Under the pieces are notes generated by a model that made no database searches, was not told where the DNA came from, and saw only the letters and a program-made list of their open reading frames with translations. The position numbers were made by a program, and so were the translations under genes. This document shows, piece by piece, positions 36,434-44,868 of a DNA stretch of 64,000 nucleotides; within the stretch, counting starts at the first letter, position 1, and each line of letters opens with the position of its first letter. Source of the DNA: Fen-178 sp963722575 (lineage in GTDB: Bacteria; Acidobacteriota; Terriglobia; Bryobacterales; Bryobacteraceae); NCBI GenBank assembly GCA_963722575.1, contig CAVRNR010000004.1, forward strand, positions 186,001-250,000, in the 5' to 3' direction.

Positions 36434-38155
36434 TTACTGGATGTTCACGGTCACTGCATTGCAGGCCTTCCCATCCACCGTCAAGCTGATCGCGACTTCT
36501 CCGCGGCCGGCCAGCGAACGTGGTAGAGGGCCGAGGTTCGCTTGATCCAGTCCCACGTACTGACTCTGAGCGACCGGCCCCGCAACACTTACGGATACAC
36601 CGCCGACAGTGGCAACCGCCTGCTGTTTGAAGCCGCGCATCCCAGTGCCGTAGAGCGACAGGAAGAGTTGGTCGGAGGCGGCGCCGAGGTCCAGCGGAGT
36701 CGCCACGCAACTTCCCGGGGCGGTTCCGCATTGGAATACCGGCTCGGATGTCTGGGACCCATCGCTCCTGACGAGCACCGCCATCGCCGCGGCCACCCCC
36801 TTTCCATCCGCATTCGCCGAGAACAATCCCGGTGCGACCGTATCGACCATTACCGTGCCCATGGAAACATTCGACACCGTGATGGTGGCTTGTCCGGTGG
36901 CCGTCGCCGCTGGCATCACGAAGTTGATTTGAGTTGAATTGCTGGCCAGAACCTGCGCGGTGAGTTTCGCGCCTGTGCTGTCCGTTACAGTGATGGCGCC
37001 GCCTGCCAGTCCGCTTCCGAACGCCGAGGCGATGGAACTGGGCGCAACTGAAGCACCGGAATAGCTGGCCGCCGAAACCGTGGTCAGGGCCGGCGTGTAA
37101 CGTGCCACGCGAAAACTGACGTGGTAGTAGGGAGTATTGGGATTGTCGGGGGCGCGGTAGTACGCGGGGTCCCGGTTCGACACCCGCCCGTGGCCGGGGT
37201 CGCCTGCGTCGCTGTTATACCAGGTGCCGCCGCGCATGCCCCGGTACGGTAGGCCGTCCGGCATGGGTGAGGCGGCGGCCTCGGTGGGGCCGGGCGGATT
37301 CATGTACGGGCTCACGGCGTAATAGGGGTTTTCGTACCAGTCGTTGACCCACTGCCAGTTGTTGCCGGACATATCGTAAAGGCCCCAGGCATTGGACCCG
37401 TCCGAGGTCTGATAGGTCTGCTGGCTGCCGGGCCACCCGAACTCCGCCTTGGTGTGCAGTTGCCCGTTGTAGAAGCCCACCGGCGTGATCCAGGGATAGG
37501 GACCGGTCGCATACGGGGTATTGGATTCCGGCCAATTGGCCTTTGTAGTATCGGCATCGTTGCCCCAGGGGTAGATGTAGTAAGGATTGTACTGGCCACC
37601 CCGCCCGGCGTACTCCCACTCCGCCTCGGTCGGCAAACGGTAACCGTTCTTGGTGAAATCGGCTACCCAGGTGGTGAGGTTATAAACAGGGTCCAATCCC
37701 TGTTGCTGGCTCAGCCAGTTGGTGTACGCCGCAGCGCCGAACCACGTGACTCCCACGGGATGAGTGGCTCGAAAGTCAACCACCGAGAAATTCGCGCCGT
37801 TCCATCCGATGCTGTTGTAGCCCAGCGCCTGATATGTGTCCAGGTACAAATCGGCGCCGCCCTTGGCGTAAACCAATCCGTTCCGTACCTCGATCAGCCC
37901 TTGCGAATACGCCGAGTTGAGAAACTGCATGTACTGGGTGTTGGTGACATCGTAGGTGCCGATGAGCAACGAGTCGATCCAAACCATGTGGACTGGCACT
38001 TCGTCGCTGGGATGCTGGGGATCGACGAAACCGTAGTGGTCCCCCATCTGGAATTGGCCGGCCGGCAGCAGCGTGAGTTCCGGGTACATCGTGGATCCCG
38101 GCGTCGTCTGAGCCTGCGCGGCCATGGCAACCAGAACTCCAAGAATCAGCCTCAC
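36434..38155 (-). CDS. Secreted protein with SUMF/FGE-type fold and Solibacter C-terminal domain
   Basis: 573 aa. Signal peptide (RLILGVLVAMAAQAQ). Residues ~25-355 form a sulfatase-modifying-factor/formylglycine-generating-enzyme-type domain: LTLLPAGQFQMGDHYG, TYDVTNTQYMQFLN, YRLPTEAEWEYAGRG, YDMSGNNWQWVNDWYE and MRGGTWYNSDAGDPGHGRVS. Where formylglycine-generating enzymes carry two catalytic Cys after GGS/T, this protein has Asn and Asp, so that activity is unlikely. The C-terminal ~200 residues (SAASYSGASVAPSSIASAFG to CNAVTVNIQ) form the Solibacter-type domain also present in the next gene. Overlaps that gene by four bases. Confidence 0.85.
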   Translation of the reverse strand: MRLILGVLVAMAAQAQTTPGSTMYPELTLLPAGQFQMGDHYGFVDPQHPSDEVPVHMVWIDSLLIGTYDVTNTQYMQFLNSAYSQGLIEVRNGLVYAKGGADLYLDTYQALGYNSIGWNGANFSVVDFRATHPVGVTWFGAAAYTNWLSQQQGLDPVYNLTTWVADFTKNGYRLPTEAEWEYAGRGGQYNPYYIYPWGNDADTTKANWPESNTPYATGPYPWITPVGFYNGQLHTKAEFGWPGSQQTYQTSDGSNAWGLYDMSGNNWQWVNDWYENPYYAVSPYMNPPGPTEAAASPMPDGLPYRGMRGGTWYNSDAGDPGHGRVSNRDPAYYRAPDNPNTPYYHVSFRVARYTPALTTVSAASYSGASVAPSSIASAFGSGLAGGAITVTDSTGAKLTAQVLASNSTQINFVMPAATATGQATITVSNVSMGTVMVDTVAPGLFSANADGKGVAAAMAVLVRSDGSQTSEPVFQCGTAPGSCVATPLDLGAASDQLFLSLYGTGMRGFKQQAVATVGGVSVSVAGPVAQSQYVGLDQANLGPLPRSLAGRGEVAISLTVDGKACNAVTVNIQ

Positions 38156-40299
38156 TGGATGTTCACCGTGACGGCGTTAAACGTCCTGCCGTCCACCCGC
38201 AGCACTACGTTGCTATTACCCATGCCGGCCAGTGTCCGGGGCAGCGGCCCCACATTTACCTGATCGAGGCCGACGAACTGCGACTGGGCGACCGCGGCGG
38301 TCACTGGAACCGCGATGCCGCCGATGGTGACGGTGATGGCCGAGAGGGAACTGAACCCCCGGACGCCGGTGCCGTACAGCGACAGGTAGACCTGGTCGGT
38401 GGTAGCGCCCAGGTCGATGGGCGCGGAAACGCACTGCCCGGTTGCGCCACAACTGAAAACGGGGACGTTGCTCTGCTGGCCGCTGGCGCTGACGCGCAGG
38501 CCGGTGATGGCGCCCACACCCTGACCATTCGCGTTCACCGAAAACAATCCTGGCGCCACGGATTCTACTGCCACCTTTGCCCAGACGCTGCTGCCGGAGC
38601 CTTGGCGGACGGTCAAAGTTGCAGGGCCCGAAGCAACCCCATCGGGAACCAGCAGGTTGATCTGCGCCGGGGAAGCGTAGAACAGCGGGCAGGATTGGGT
38701 GAGGCCCGCACTGTCGGTAATCTGGATGCTGGCGCCCGCCAACGTGGTGGGGAGCGGCGTAGTTTGAGCGGTAGCCGTGCTGTTCGCCAGGCTGCTGCCG
38801 AATACGGTCATTATTGCGCCGGAAGCCACCGATCCCGCCTGCATGCCGGCGCCGTTCACAGTGGCAAAGGCGTACTTCTCGATCATGCCCTTGGGTGTCA
38901 GGTCCTGGCCCGCCAGACCGGCATAATCCGGCGCGTACTTGCGAACCTTGAACACCGCATTCATGTACTCGCCCGCTTTGTTGGAGTCGGGGTCCGGCGC
39001 TTGCCCCTGCGTAAGAGCCCCGGTAGTGTTGGTTTCCGCCGGATTCACGTACTTCCAGACGATCTGCCCGGCTGGAGTCACCTCCTCCAACACCCCGAAG
39101 ACACCCCAACAGACCAGCGTATTCCCGTTGGGCATGCGCTCCGTGCCACCGATATCCGTCTCGTAGTACTGCTCCGAGCCCGTGCCGAAGTAAGTCCATG
39201 CAAGCTGCTGCGGTCCGTACGCCGCGCCCGTGGCAAGAACGGGATAATTGCCGCTCGCGTCGACCGGCGGGACGAATTCATCCACCGAAGAGTAGAGGCC
39301 TGCGGGACGGTTAACACCATCGTTAAAGAACAGGATATTGCCGGCGTCGGGGAGCCCCGCCGCGATCCACTGGGCGTCGTGCTGCTGGAAATTCATTTCG
39401 TTGGCGGCGGTGCCCGCGGAATACATCTGCGGGTTCCCCCAACGGTAAAGGAGATCGCCACCCTTGCCGTACTTTCCGCCCGTATGACCGGCGGCCTGGG
39501 CCGTGGTGGTGGAGTGATCGATTACCCAGATTTCGCTGTTGCCCCGGACGCTGAGCATGATCTGGCCGGTCGCTGGATTGTAGTCGATCGAGTTCATGTG
39601 GTTCCAGAACTCGGGGATTTGGTGAGGGTAGGAAGCGTTCGGGTTTACCAGTTCGGGATGAGCGGCGGGGTTGCCGTAGTTGTTCTTCGTGGCGTCGTAG
39701 TTCTGGACCAGGTGGTCCCAGACGTGCCACTCCCAAACGATGTTGCCGCCCGTGGGGTAGGTCGGCTGAATTTCGATGATCGCGTCAGGCGCGATATTTC
39801 CATCCCCTCCCGGCTGCAAAATACTGGGCATGAATCCCGCGGCCAGCATGTCGGCGGGAGTCTTGGTTTCGACCATCAGGGCGATCACGTTGCCGTTCGG
39901 AAGTTGCTTGAAGTCGTGATGCATGAGGTTCGTGGGCGTTGTATACGTGAACGTCCACACCACATTGCCCTGCCAGTCGTACTCCCGGAGCTGCCCGCCC
40001 TCACCGCCGCCGATATCGGGTCCTTCATTCCCTATCGAATCCGCGCGAAGAAGATGGCCGTTCGGCAGAAGATAAGCCATGAGTCCCGGCGGGTAGTTGC
40101 CGCTGTACCAGGAGTGGATCATCTGGCCGTTGTTGTCGATTAGGTAGGTGTACCCGCTATGCAGCGGGGGCATCAGGACGTAACCTGGAGAGGTTTTCGC
40201 CGCATTGTTCAGGAACAGGCCGAGCGTCTGGTTCTGGCCTTCGAGCGCGGGAATTGAGACCAACAGGAGTGTAAGCGTATATATGCCGGATCGGATCAT
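38152..40299 (-). CDS. Arylsulfotransferase-like secreted protein with Solibacter C-terminal domain
   Basis: 715 aa from ATG 40299 (MIRSGIYTLTLLLVSIPALEG, signal peptide). Residues ~30-480 resemble bacterial ASST propeller proteins: YTYLIDNNGQMIHSWYSG, LREYDWQGNVVWTFTY, MHHDFKQLPNGNVIALM, IVWEWHVWDHLVQNYD, EFWNHMNSIDYNPATGQIMLSVR, TERMPNGNTLVCWG. His in HHDF and HMNSI match the expected catalytic positions. ASST moves sulfuryl groups between phenols. The C-terminal ~230 residues are the Solibacter-type domain, ending FNAVTVNIQ. First gene of the two-gene unit. Confidence 0.82.
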   Translation of the reverse strand: MIRSGIYTLTLLLVSIPALEGQNQTLGLFLNNAAKTSPGYVLMPPLHSGYTYLIDNNGQMIHSWYSGNYPPGLMAYLLPNGHLLRADSIGNEGPDIGGGEGGQLREYDWQGNVVWTFTYTTPTNLMHHDFKQLPNGNVIALMVETKTPADMLAAGFMPSILQPGGDGNIAPDAIIEIQPTYPTGGNIVWEWHVWDHLVQNYDATKNNYGNPAAHPELVNPNASYPHQIPEFWNHMNSIDYNPATGQIMLSVRGNSEIWVIDHSTTTAQAAGHTGGKYGKGGDLLYRWGNPQMYSAGTAANEMNFQQHDAQWIAAGLPDAGNILFFNDGVNRPAGLYSSVDEFVPPVDASGNYPVLATGAAYGPQQLAWTYFGTGSEQYYETDIGGTERMPNGNTLVCWGVFGVLEEVTPAGQIVWKYVNPAETNTTGALTQGQAPDPDSNKAGEYMNAVFKVRKYAPDYAGLAGQDLTPKGMIEKYAFATVNGAGMQAGSVASGAIMTVFGSSLANSTATAQTTPLPTTLAGASIQITDSAGLTQSCPLFYASPAQINLLVPDGVASGPATLTVRQGSGSSVWAKVAVESVAPGLFSVNANGQGVGAITGLRVSASGQQSNVPVFSCGATGQCVSAPIDLGATTDQVYLSLYGTGVRGFSSLSAITVTIGGIAVPVTAAVAQSQFVGLDQVNVGPLPRTLAGMGNSNVVLRVDGRTFNAVTVNIQ

Positions 40300-40485
40300 G
40301 GCGGCCCTCTTTCCAGCCGCATGTGTAGACCGCATTCCATGGGGGCGGGTTTACATTCGGGCGTGGATTCTCGCGCCTTTCACATCTGGCCCGGCATCCA
40401 GCGCAAAACAAATGGCTTGCGTACCGGTTCAGAACATTTTAAGATAACGGTGTAGCTTTACTCCGATTTTAGTGCGGGAGGCAGC

Positions 40486-40962
40486 ATGATTTATTCGCGT
40501 TCGGCCGAATACGCGATTCGCGCGTTTGTCCACCTGGCGCAGGTGCCCGAGGGCAAGTACGCCATGGTGAAGAATATTGCTGAGCAGGAACAGATTCCGG
40601 CTCACTTCCTGGCGAAGATCTTGCAGCAGCTTGCTCGCAAAGGTCTGCTCCGGTCCAGCAAGGGTCCCACCGGCGGCTTCGCCATGCGCGTGGACCCCGC
40701 CGAGGTTCGCTTGCTCGACATTGTCGAGGCGTTGGATGGCCTGGCGCCCTTCCAGCAGTGTGCCAGCGGTCTGGCCGAGTGCAACGACGATATGCCGTGC
40801 TCCATGCACGATAGCTGGGTGGCCCTCCGTTCACGTATCATGGATTACTTGGGGAAGAATACCATTGCCGACCTGGTCAAGGCGCTGGAGTTGAAGAAGA
40901 AGTCTCTGGCGATGGCCACCAAGCGCAAGGCCAGGCGCGTGGCTTCCGCAAAACGGGCCTGA
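40486..40962 (+). CDS. Rrf2-family regulator with Fe-S cysteines
   Basis: 158 aa. N-terminal winged HTH (MIYSRSAEYAIRAFVHLAQV, HFLAKILQQLARKGLL, SSKGPTGGFAM). Residues ~91-110 contain QCASGLAECNDDMPCSMHD, a three-Cys set (C-x6-C-x5-C) plus His that fits the 2Fe-2S site of IscR/NsrR-like members. It probably senses iron, oxygen or nitric oxide stress. A Lys/Arg-rich tail follows. GGGAGG precedes the ATG. It lies 32 bases upstream of clpP, possibly in one transcript. Confidence 0.9.
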   Translation: MIYSRSAEYAIRAFVHLAQVPEGKYAMVKNIAEQEQIPAHFLAKILQQLARKGLLRSSKGPTGGFAMRVDPAEVRLLDIVEALDGLAPFQQCASGLAECNDDMPCSMHDSWVALRSRIMDYLGKNTIADLVKALELKKKSLAMATKRKARRVASAKRA

Positions 40963-40994
40963 AGCCCGGCAACTCTAGGTAATCCGGAGGCAAC

Positions 40995-41618
40995 ATGGGA
41001 CAATCCGTCCTGGTCCCCATGGTGGTCGAACAGACCTCCAGGGGAGAACGCGCGTACGATATCTATTCCCGGCTGTTGAAAGAGAACATCATCTTTCTGG
41101 GCACCCCGATTGACGACCAGGTGGCCAACCTGATCATCGCCCAATTGCTCTTTCTGGAAGCCGAAGATCCGGAGAAGGACATTTCCATCTACATCAACTC
41201 TCCGGGAGGCTCCATCACGGCGGGGCTGGCGATCCTGGACACCATGGCGTTCATCCGGCCGGACATCGTGACCATCTGCGTGGGCCAGGCGGCTTCCATG
41301 GCCGCCGTGCTGCTGGCCAAGGGCGCCAAGGGAAAGCGCTTCAGCCTGCCGAATTCCCGCATCATGATTCACCAGCCCTCCATGCAGGGCCTGGCCGGGC
41401 AGGCGGCCGACATCGATATTTACGCCCGCGAAATCCTGCGCATGCGCGAGATTCTGAACATCATGCTGGCCGAGGCCACCGGCCAGCCGGTGGAGCGCGT
41501 CGCCAAGGACGTGGATCGGGATTACATCCTCGAGCCCGAGCAGGCCGTGGAGTACGGCATGATCGACCGCGTCATCACCAGCCGCGACATGGCGCCCGTC
41601 TCCATCAAAGGCGTTTGA
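40995..41618 (+). CDS. clpP: ATP-dependent Clp protease proteolytic subunit
   Basis: 207 aa. Catalytic Ser in VGQAASMAAVLLAKG, His in SRIMIHQPSMQG and Asp in VDRDYIL; YINSPGGSITAGLAILDTM is the oxyanion/head region. With ClpX or ClpA it degrades unfolded or tagged proteins. Neither ATPase is next to it. AATCCGGAGG precedes the ATG. Confidence 0.96.
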   Translation: MGQSVLVPMVVEQTSRGERAYDIYSRLLKENIIFLGTPIDDQVANLIIAQLLFLEAEDPEKDISIYINSPGGSITAGLAILDTMAFIRPDIVTICVGQAASMAAVLLAKGAKGKRFSLPNSRIMIHQPSMQGLAGQAADIDIYAREILRMREILNIMLAEATGQPVERVAKDVDRDYILEPEQAVEYGMIDRVITSRDMAPVSIKGV

Positions 41619-41628
41619 CGCCACCCCG

Positions 41629-42024
41629 CTAGCGCATCCCGACGAGCCGCTTCGCCAGGTACGGGAATAACTCCAGAACTCCATGCAGCACCAGGCCGGT
41701 GACGCCCTGGTATGGATTGAAACGGTCGATTTCGGCGTACGCCAACCCGCTCCGGCCCAGCACCACGTGCAGACTGAAACGCGTCCCGTTGCGATACGAG
41801 CGGTATTCCGTCAAGACGCCGCCTACTTCGCCGGCATGCAGTATCCCGAGAGGTCCCTGGGCGAACAGCGAGCGATTTCCCAGCTCCTTGCGGGCCTCGT
41901 GCGGAGAGGCGAATCGAAAGGTCATCCCCGTCCCGGCGCTCTGAATCGAAATGGGATCCGGAGGAATCCCAAAGGCGGCCAGGGCATCCTCGGTCCGTTT
42001 GTGGAGTTCGGTTTTTCGGCGCAT
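41629..42024 (-). CDS. Conserved hypothetical protein
   Basis: 131 aa starting MRRKTELHKRTEDALAAFGI. It contains ISIQSAGTGMTFRFASPHEAR, GVLTEYRSYRNGTRFSLHVVL and AEIDRFNPYQGVTGLVLHGVLEL. It looks soluble and globular with no signal. No family recognised. It follows the rhamnulokinase gene by eight bases on the same strand, so it may be co-transcribed. Confidence 0.7.
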   Translation of the reverse strand: MRRKTELHKRTEDALAAFGIPPDPISIQSAGTGMTFRFASPHEARKELGNRSLFAQGPLGILHAGEVGGVLTEYRSYRNGTRFSLHVVLGRSGLAYAEIDRFNPYQGVTGLVLHGVLELFPYLAKRLVGMR

Positions 42025-42032
42025 TGCCGGCC

Positions 42033-43484
42033 TCAGGCCAGCCCTACCAGCTTCCGGTACCGCTGGTAGGCCCGATCCCACTCGCCGCTCGGGTGCGGCT
42101 CGACCGTGGTGAGCGGGAACGAGCTCCGCACCGCTGCGCGCACTTCATCCAGGTTGGCCAGCTCGCCGGCGCCCATGGCCTGCACCAGGATGTTGCCGAT
42201 GGCCGTGGCTTCGCTTGGCCCGGCCACCACGCGGCGTCCGGTGCAATCGGCCACGAACTGGTTGAGCAGGGCGTTGCGCGATCCGCCGCCCACAATGTGG
42301 ATCACCTCGATCTTCCGTTTACCCAGCGTTTCCAGGCTCTCCATCACGTAGCGGTAGCGCAGCGCCAGGCTCTCCAGGATGGTGCGCGCGAACTCGCCGT
42401 GGGTTTGCGGCGGCTGCTGGCCGGTCTGGCGGCAATAGTCCGAAATTTTGCGCGGCATCTCGCCCGGTTCCAGAAACGCATCGGGGTCGATGGTTGCGGT
42501 GAACGGCTTGGCTGCCGCCGCCATCCCGGCAAGCTGCTCGTAGCTCGATTCCGCGCCTTCCTCCATCCACGCCCGCCGGCATTCCTGCAACAGCCATAGG
42601 CCCGCGATGTTCTTCAGCAGCCGGATCTTGCCCGCCGCCCCCACCTCGTTGGTGAAATTCAGCGCCAGCGATTCCGCGTTGATGACCGGCGCATCCAGTT
42701 CCAGCCCCATCAACGACCAGGTCCCCGAGCTGACATAGCACCAGTTGTCGCCGCCCTCCGCCGGCACTGCTGCCACCGCCGCCGCCGTATCGTGGCCCGC
42801 GGTGGCGTAGACCGGCGTGTAGGGCGGTTCCAGCATCTTGCCCAGCAGCGTCCCGGGCGCAACAATCTCGCCCAGGATCTCACAGGGCAGCCCCAGCCGC
42901 TTCAGCATTTCCATGGACCAGTTCATCGCGCGCGGGTCGAAGAACTGCGTGGTGCTGGCGATCGTGATTTCCGATTTGGCCACGCCGGTAAGCCAGTAGT
43001 TGAACAGGTCCGGCATGTTGAGCAGCCGGCGCGCGACGCCCAACGCGGGCGAACCCGCCAGCTTCTGCGCGTATAACTGGTACAGCGTATTCAACTGCAT
43101 GAACTGGATGCCGGTATAGCCGAACACCTGGTCGCGCGGCACGGTCTCAAAGAGCTTCTCCATCATGCCGTTGGTGCGTGCATCGCGATAGTGGCGCGGG
43201 TTGTCGATGAGTGCGCCGTCGCTGCCCAGCAGGCCGTAATCCACGCCCCAGGTATCGATGCCGATGCCGTCGAGCGAGAGTTTGCGCTCGCGCACGGCAA
43301 CCCCGATGCCGTGCTGGATCTCGTGCCACAGCCGCAGCGTGTCCCAATAGAGCGCGCCCAGCACGCGCACCGGCGTATTGGGGAAGCGATGCAGTTCCTC
43401 GACGCCCAGCTTGCCGCCGGAGAGGCTGCCCAGGAGAGCACGGCCGCTCTCGGCGCCAAAATCGAAGGCCAGGTAATGACTCAT
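42033..43484 (-). CDS. rhaB: Rhamnulokinase
   Basis: 483 aa of the FGGY sugar-kinase family. N-terminal ATPase fold MSHYLAFDFGAESGRALLG, substrate-region GIDTWGVDYGLLGSDG and ARTNGMMEKLFE, then ATAGHDTAAAVAAVPAEG (ATP-binding) and HIVGGGSRNALLNQFVADCTGRRVVAGP. These fit L-rhamnulose kinase better than xylulokinase or glycerol kinase. It phosphorylates L-rhamnulose for aldol cleavage. No rhaA or rhaD is adjacent; a rhamnosidase (48838) lies 5 kb away. Confidence 0.85.
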   Translation of the reverse strand: MSHYLAFDFGAESGRALLGSLSGGKLGVEELHRFPNTPVRVLGALYWDTLRLWHEIQHGIGVAVRERKLSLDGIGIDTWGVDYGLLGSDGALIDNPRHYRDARTNGMMEKLFETVPRDQVFGYTGIQFMQLNTLYQLYAQKLAGSPALGVARRLLNMPDLFNYWLTGVAKSEITIASTTQFFDPRAMNWSMEMLKRLGLPCEILGEIVAPGTLLGKMLEPPYTPVYATAGHDTAAAVAAVPAEGGDNWCYVSSGTWSLMGLELDAPVINAESLALNFTNEVGAAGKIRLLKNIAGLWLLQECRRAWMEEGAESSYEQLAGMAAAAKPFTATIDPDAFLEPGEMPRKISDYCRQTGQQPPQTHGEFARTILESLALRYRYVMESLETLGKRKIEVIHIVGGGSRNALLNQFVADCTGRRVVAGPSEATAIGNILVQAMGAGELANLDEVRAAVRSSFPLTTVEPHPSGEWDRAYQRYRKLVGLA

Positions 43485-43560
43485 GAAACTGTAAGTATAA
43501 TCCGGCGCTCAACTTGCCACCAGCGAGGTATCGCCGTACGCTGGAAACCGGGCACCGCCG

Positions 43561-43776
43561 ATGAACTACCATACACCAGAACCGGCCAGTTGGCTGAGCC
43601 TCTACCGCCGGGCCTTCGCCGAATATGGAACACGGGCCCTGTGGAACAAACGCCTGCTCGACGCGCCGACGCCGGAGGATGCCCTGGTGGTGGCGCGCGC
43701 CTTGCGCATAGAGGGCGACCGCGAAGCCCGGCGTCTGGCGGAACAGATCGAGCCGGCGTGCCATGCCGCTCTCTAA
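43561..43776 (+). CDS. Small conserved protein upstream of an AbiEii remnant
   Basis: 71 aa (MNYHTPEPASWLSLYRRAFA). It contains YGTRALWNKRLLDAPTPEDALVVARALRIEGDREARRLAEQIEPAC. From memory, similar small proteins occur next to nucleotidyltransferase AbiEii-type genes, where they may be the antitoxin partner. The following fragment (43763-43837) overlaps its end, which supports this. Confidence 0.6.
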   Translation: MNYHTPEPASWLSLYRRAFAEYGTRALWNKRLLDAPTPEDALVVARALRIEGDREARRLAEQIEPACHAAL

Positions 43777-43837
43777 AATCCAGGCCGAGGTTTTCCGCCT
43801 GCTCGCCGCGCATCGCAACCCGGAAAGGTCCACTTGA
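43763..43837 (+). pseudogene. N-terminal remnant of an AbiEii-type nucleotidyltransferase toxin
   Basis: 24 codons: MPLSKIQAEVFRLLAAHRNP then ERST and a stop. The phrase matches the usual start of AbiEii/AbiGii-like nucleotidyltransferases. The rest of the gene is absent: a BrnT-type toxin gene begins 26 bases later. It overlaps the 71-aa gene by 14 bases, as expected for a coupled pair. Confidence 0.55.
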
Positions 43838-43862
43838 CAAAACTACGGGTAGGCCGTACATT
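43834..43862 (+). promoter_or_regulatory. Predicted promoter TTGACA-17-TACATT before the BrnT-type gene
   Basis: TTGACA (43834-43839), 17-base spacer, TACATT (43857-43862). The -10 box directly abuts the ATG at 43863, so transcription from it would begin inside the gene unless translation starts later or the mRNA is leaderless. It overlaps the stop of the AbiEii remnant. Confidence 0.45.
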
Positions 43863-44165
43863 ATGGGTGAAGGCGAATTCGAGTGGAACGCCGCCAAAGC
43901 CGAAAGCAACCTGGCGAAACACGGTGTGGGCTTCGAGGCGGCGCGCCGTGTGTTCGACGATGCGTTTGCCTTCGAGCGGTGTGATTTCGACAGTGCGCAA
44001 GGCGAGATCCAATACGTCATCACAGGAATGGTCAACGACGTTATTCTGACGGTGGTTTATACGGTGGTTTATACGGAGCGAGGCGAGCGCATACGCATCA
44101 TCTCAGCAAGAAGAGCAACCAAGCATGAGCAAGAAGAATACTATCGTAGCCAAACGGCGGAGTGA
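43863..44165 (+). CDS. BrnT-family toxin
   Basis: 100 aa. The BrnT pattern is clear: EFEWNAAKAESNLAKHGVGF, EAARRVFDDAFAFERCDFD, IQYVITGMVNDVILTVVYT and ERGERIRIISARRATKHEQE. BrnT is a RelE-fold ribonuclease toxin. A 12-base tandem duplication (about 44050-44073) adds VVYT, giving VVYTVVYT. The gene overlaps the next by 41 bases. A GGGTGAAGG site follows rather than precedes the chosen ATG, so the exact start is uncertain. Confidence 0.85.
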   Translation: MGEGEFEWNAAKAESNLAKHGVGFEAARRVFDDAFAFERCDFDSAQGEIQYVITGMVNDVILTVVYTVVYTERGERIRIISARRATKHEQEEYYRSQTAE

Positions 44166-44532
44166 CGGAAAGCTGGTTCAGGTCTTGTCCGGCGGCTCCA
44201 CCAAGCCGCTTCAAGACAAGACGGATTGGGCGCGCTTGCGGGCTATGACCGACGAGGAGGTCACGGCTGCGGCGATGAGCGATCCGGACGCGCGGCCCAT
44301 GACGCCCGAGCAACTCCGGGCCGCCCGCCGCGTACCGCGGACCAAGACCTTGCGCCGGGCCCTGGCCCTGACACAGGAAGAATTTGCGCTGCGGTATCGC
44401 ATCCCGCTCGGCACCCTGCGCGACTGGGAACAGGGACGTTGCGAGCCCGACCAGCCGGCCCGCGCGTATCTAACCGTAATTGCCCACGACCCCGAAGGCG
44501 TGAAACGCGCTCTAGCCGGGAAGCATTTGTAA
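44125..44532 (+). CDS. HTH antitoxin paired with BrnT
   Basis: 135 aa (MSKKNTIVAKRRSDGKLVQV). Residues ~35-70 include DWARLRAMTDEEVTAAAMSD, seen in BrnA-like antitoxins. The C-terminal half is an XRE-type HTH: LRRALALTQEEFALRYRIPLGTLRDWEQGRCEPDQPARAYL. It starts inside the toxin gene in another frame, so translation is coupled. It should neutralise BrnT and repress the pair. Confidence 0.85.
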   Translation: MSKKNTIVAKRRSDGKLVQVLSGGSTKPLQDKTDWARLRAMTDEEVTAAAMSDPDARPMTPEQLRAARRVPRTKTLRRALALTQEEFALRYRIPLGTLRDWEQGRCEPDQPARAYLTVIAHDPEGVKRALAGKHL

Positions 44533-44868
44533 TCCAAAAATGCGCCGTCCGCGCGGAGGAAGCACGTTACCGCCAGCCTTTCGCTTCTTCAAGCAACAAG
44601 CCCGTCAGGTCCGAGGACTGGTTGCACCACGTCAATTTGTCGCGGCACCTCATTACCGCCTATCGCGCTGCCGTGCCCTCCCGCACGGGTGTCTCGTAAA
44701 GGGTAAGTTTCGGGACGACAACCGAACCCCTGTAAAAACAGGGCTTGCGCCGTCCCGTTTTGCTGTCCCAGAACGCGGGGCACGAAATACGGCCACGCTC
44801 GCGTCTCGACTCAAGACCATCCCCCACCCCGCTCCGCTGCCTGAAGACGCCGCAACCCGGCGGAACGC
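44533..44868. other. Gene-free stretch with a branched terminator-like structure
   Basis: About 335 bases after the BrnT antitoxin gene. No gene seen; short frames lack motifs. It contains the hairpin described at 44711-44761. Confidence 0.5.
44711..44761 (+). terminator. Two-stem terminator-like structure
   Basis: An outer stem CGGGACG/CGTCCCG (44711-44717 with 44751-44757) holds an inner stem CCCTG/CAGGG (44728-44732 with 44739-44743), followed by TTTT. It could end the toxin-antitoxin transcript about 180 bases downstream of its last codon. Confidence 0.45.

Noticed and set aside
36434..37390. True formylglycine-generating enzyme
   Set aside because: The two cysteines expected after the GGT motif are Asn and Asp in this protein.
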